From NCBI GenBank assembly GCA_022866585.1, contig JALHUP010000215.1:1-6017 (forward strand): DNA of 6,017 nucleotides, read 5' to 3'. Positions 4,586 to 6,017 of this stretch are shown here, in pieces (positions within the stretch are counted from its first letter, which is position 1; each line of letters opens with the position of its first letter). The position numbers were made by a program, and so were the translations under genes. This DNA comes from Candidatus Zixiibacteriota bacterium (GTDB lineage Bacteria > Zixibacteria > MSB-5A5 > SM1-73). Under the pieces are notes generated by a model, which was not told the DNA's origin, did no database searches, and worked only from the letters and a program-made list of their open reading frames with translations.

Positions 4586-5851
4586 ATGACAAAAATATTA
4601 ACAATTGTTCTACTGGGTTCTACCCTTCTTGGATATTTTTTGTTTGTTAAAGCTGAGGGAAGTAAAATCTGGTATGTAGATGATCTGGGAGATGGAAAGG
4701 TAGGTTTGGGTTTGAAGGATGATCCGTTTCGCGATCTTCAGAATGCCATAGATTTTGCCAAAGATGGTGACGAGATTTTAATAATGCCCGGAACCTATGA
4801 AGCTCATCCAGATTCTTATCCTGAAGATCTCTGTGGTAACTGTGAAACGCACAAAACCTACGTGAAAGCATCCAGAGGCTTTTTGATCAAAGATAAAGCT
4901 CTTGAGCTTGTGGGCAGTGAAATGGATTCAACCGTTTTGATCACCAAAGCCGGATATGGAGTTTTATTTGATCATAGTCGAGGATCAAGTATCGAAGACC
5001 TTAAGATTACTGGCGGAGTTCGCGATCCAGATGGAAATGCCACTGATGCTGGGGTAGTAGCAAAATTCAGCACGGTGACCGTTAAAGGGGTCAAAATTGC
5101 TGGCAATACCCATCAAGTTGAAGATGTGGTGGTGGGGATCGGAGGAGTATTCGGAAGGGAGAACTCGGAGCTTTTTATCATGGATAATGTCATAGAGAAC
5201 AATGGCTGGGATGGGATAGCACTTTATCGAGGAGCAAATGCCTATATTTCTGACAATCTCATCTGCGAAGGAAGAGGAGCCGGTATCGGCATCACCTGGG
5301 ATGCCACCGCCATAGTCTATCGCAACCAGATCTCCAAATACTGGAAGGGGATTGGCACCTTCGGGGATTCGAAAGCAGTGGTACGAAACAATGCGGTTTA
5401 CGACAACCTGGGCTGGGGAATAATAGTCACTGGAAGTTCTTTTATGGAAGCTTCCAACAACGTAGTCACCAGAAATGGAAATTGTGGATTTGCACCCTGG
5501 AGCCAAACTGCTCGCGGAGTTTTTATAAACAATATCGTCACTGAAAATGGATGGAGAGCCGAATGGGTCTGCCCTTGTGTGGGAATCTGGATGTATGGGC
5601 TTTCTCAGAATTTTGTGATTTCCCATAACGATGTGTGGGGGAATAAAGAGGGAAACTATAAGGATATGGACGATCAGACCGGGAGAGATGGAAACATTTC
5701 GGCAGATCCGCTCTTCAAAGACAAAACCGATTTTCATCTTTTGCCGAATTCACCAGCCATCGGCTCCGGCGATTCGGTTTTCACCGACCCGAATGGGAGT
5801 CCCTCTGATATGGGAATCTTCGGGGGTCCGGGCGCCCGGCTTGACCAATGA
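4586..5851 (+). CDS. Secreted right-handed parallel beta-helix protein
   Basis: The 421-aa product starts with a signal peptide: a Lys at 3, a hydrophobic run at 4-21, and probable cleavage after VKA (21-23). The mature N-terminus (28-71) is the DUF1565-like opening of many exported beta-helix proteins: a YVDD strand, DPFRDLQNAIDFAKDGDEI (46-64) and MPGTY (67-71). The middle (about 100-350) consists of short repeating turns rich in Asn and Gly, such as NVIENNGWDGIALYRG (201-216), NLICEGRGAGIGI (224-236), NAVYDNLGWGIIV (269-281) and NNIVTENGW (315-323). This is the pattern of PbH1/Beta_helix (NosD-like) coils. The end has the frequent closing block DPLF (374-377), FHLLPNSPAIGSGDS (383-397) and SPSDMGIFGG (405-414). 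No catalytic residues of pectate lyases stand out, so binding or carbohydrate processing is open. Six cysteines (CGNC 83-86, 227, 300, CPC 329-331) could form disulfides. No sorting domain or anchor follows. The ribosome binding site is a modest GGGA (4577-4580). Confidence 0.9.
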   Translation: MTKILTIVLLGSTLLGYFLFVKAEGSKIWYVDDLGDGKVGLGLKDDPFRDLQNAIDFAKDGDEILIMPGTYEAHPDSYPEDLCGNCETHKTYVKASRGFLIKDKALELVGSEMDSTVLITKAGYGVLFDHSRGSSIEDLKITGGVRDPDGNATDAGVVAKFSTVTVKGVKIAGNTHQVEDVVVGIGGVFGRENSELFIMDNVIENNGWDGIALYRGANAYISDNLICEGRGAGIGITWDATAIVYRNQISKYWKGIGTFGDSKAVVRNNAVYDNLGWGIIVTGSSFMEASNNVVTRNGNCGFAPWSQTARGVFINNIVTENGWRAEWVCPCVGIWMYGLSQNFVISHNDVWGNKEGNYKDMDDQTGRDGNISADPLFKDKTDFHLLPNSPAIGSGDSVFTDPNGSPSDMGIFGGPGARLDQ

Positions 5852-5870
5852 TTTGGCCTTCTACTGTAGG

Positions 5871-5896
5871 CGCAGGCTTCAGCCTGCGTTTTTCTT
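5871..5896 (+). terminator. Strong intrinsic terminator
   Basis: CGCAGGC (5871-5877), loop TTCA, and GCCTGCG (5882-5888) form a perfect 7-bp G+C-rich stem, followed immediately by TTTTTCTT (5889-5896). It lies 19 nt past the beta-helix gene stop and would end that transcript. The GCAGGCTTCAGCCTGC core also resembles palindromes that recur in intergenic DNA of many environmental genomes, so it may be a copy of a dispersed repeat. Confidence 0.85.
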
Positions 5897-5930
5897 AATC
5901 GTCTTCAGCTAAATGAAAGCCCGCAAACTT

Positions 5931-5950
5931 ATCCTTTATGGCTAAAGGAT
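5931..5950. repeat. Perfect 8-bp inverted repeat upstream of a promoter
   Basis: ATCCTTTA (5931-5938) and TAAAGGAT (5943-5950) are perfect inverted copies around TGGC. A further ATCC (5957-5960) follows, so GGAT (5947-5950) can pair either way. It ends 10 nt before the -35 region of the next promoter, lies upstream of the transcribed part and has no T-run. This fits a regulator-binding site better than a terminator. Confidence 0.5.
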
Positions 5951-5960
5951 CAAAAAATCC

Positions 5961-5988
5961 TTGTATTTTAAAAAAGTTTTGTTATAAT
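5961..5988 (+). promoter_or_regulatory. Extended -10 promoter near the right edge
   Basis: A perfect TATAAT (5983-5988) is preceded by TG at 5980-5981, giving the extended -10 TGTTATAAT. The -35 is weak (TTGTAT, 5961-5966, 3 of 6, 16-nt spacer), as is common with extended -10 promoters. Transcription would start around 5995-5997, at the ATG of the possible next gene. Confidence 0.65.
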
Positions 5989-5996
5989 GATTTTGT

Positions 5997-6017
5997 ATGA
6001 ACTTGAAGAACGTTCTA
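5997..6017 (+). CDS. Possible start of a gene cut by the right edge
   Basis: ATG at 5997 opens MNLKNVL and runs off the window after seven codons. There is no Shine-Dalgarno sequence. The ATG begins 9 nt after the -10 hexamer, so the message would be leaderless or nearly so. An ATG at 5987 (MILYELEERS) is also open but overlaps the -10. The true start may be beyond the window. Nothing can be said of function. Confidence 0.25.

Noticed and set aside
4985..5737. 250-codon minus-strand frame
   Set aside because: It is antisense to the beta-helix gene, whose signal peptide, repeats and closing motif are unmistakable. The long antisense frame is a by-product of its codon use.

Overview
The window looks like chromosomal DNA from an uncultivated bacterium of moderate to low G+C (AT-rich intergenic spacers, -35/-10 promoters of the sigma-70 type, a bacterial excinuclease subunit). 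A small exported lipoprotein-like gene and a secreted right-handed beta-helix protein of the kind abundant in FCB-group and related candidate phyla would fit such a lineage. That placement is an inference from style, not from a marker gene.

Left part, minus strand: a partial gene for a probable exported lipoprotein (1-293) runs off the left edge. Upstream of it, reading in the same direction, is a complete uvrB (2651 to 645) for nucleotide excision repair. The gap between them is filled by a 327-bp stretch (318-644) bounded by imperfect 22-bp terminal inverted repeats. It has a G+C-rich, hairpin-forming core and no convincing ORF, so it resembles a miniature inverted-repeat element. It appears to abut the uvrB stop codon and to contain an outward promoter reading into the lipoprotein gene.

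Middle, plus strand: after an AT-rich divergent intergenic region (2652-2959) comes an inositol-monophosphatase family gene (suhB-like, 2960-3769). It is followed by a compact type II toxin-antitoxin pair (3897-4344) with its own strong promoter and a 14-nt gene overlap. The toxin is RelE-like. The antitoxin is short, keeps an apparent toxin-binding tail and lacks a recognisable DNA-binding N-terminus.

Right part, plus strand: a secreted parallel beta-helix protein (4586-5851) ends at a strong intrinsic terminator. Beyond it are a perfect 8-bp palindrome, an extended -10 promoter and the first codons of a possible leaderless gene cut by the right edge. The genes do not form one pathway: this is a housekeeping neighbourhood (uvrB, suhB) with accessory pieces (inverted-repeat element, TA module) between them. 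The best candidate for something undescribed is the inverted-repeat element. I see no sign of a larger novel multi-gene system.
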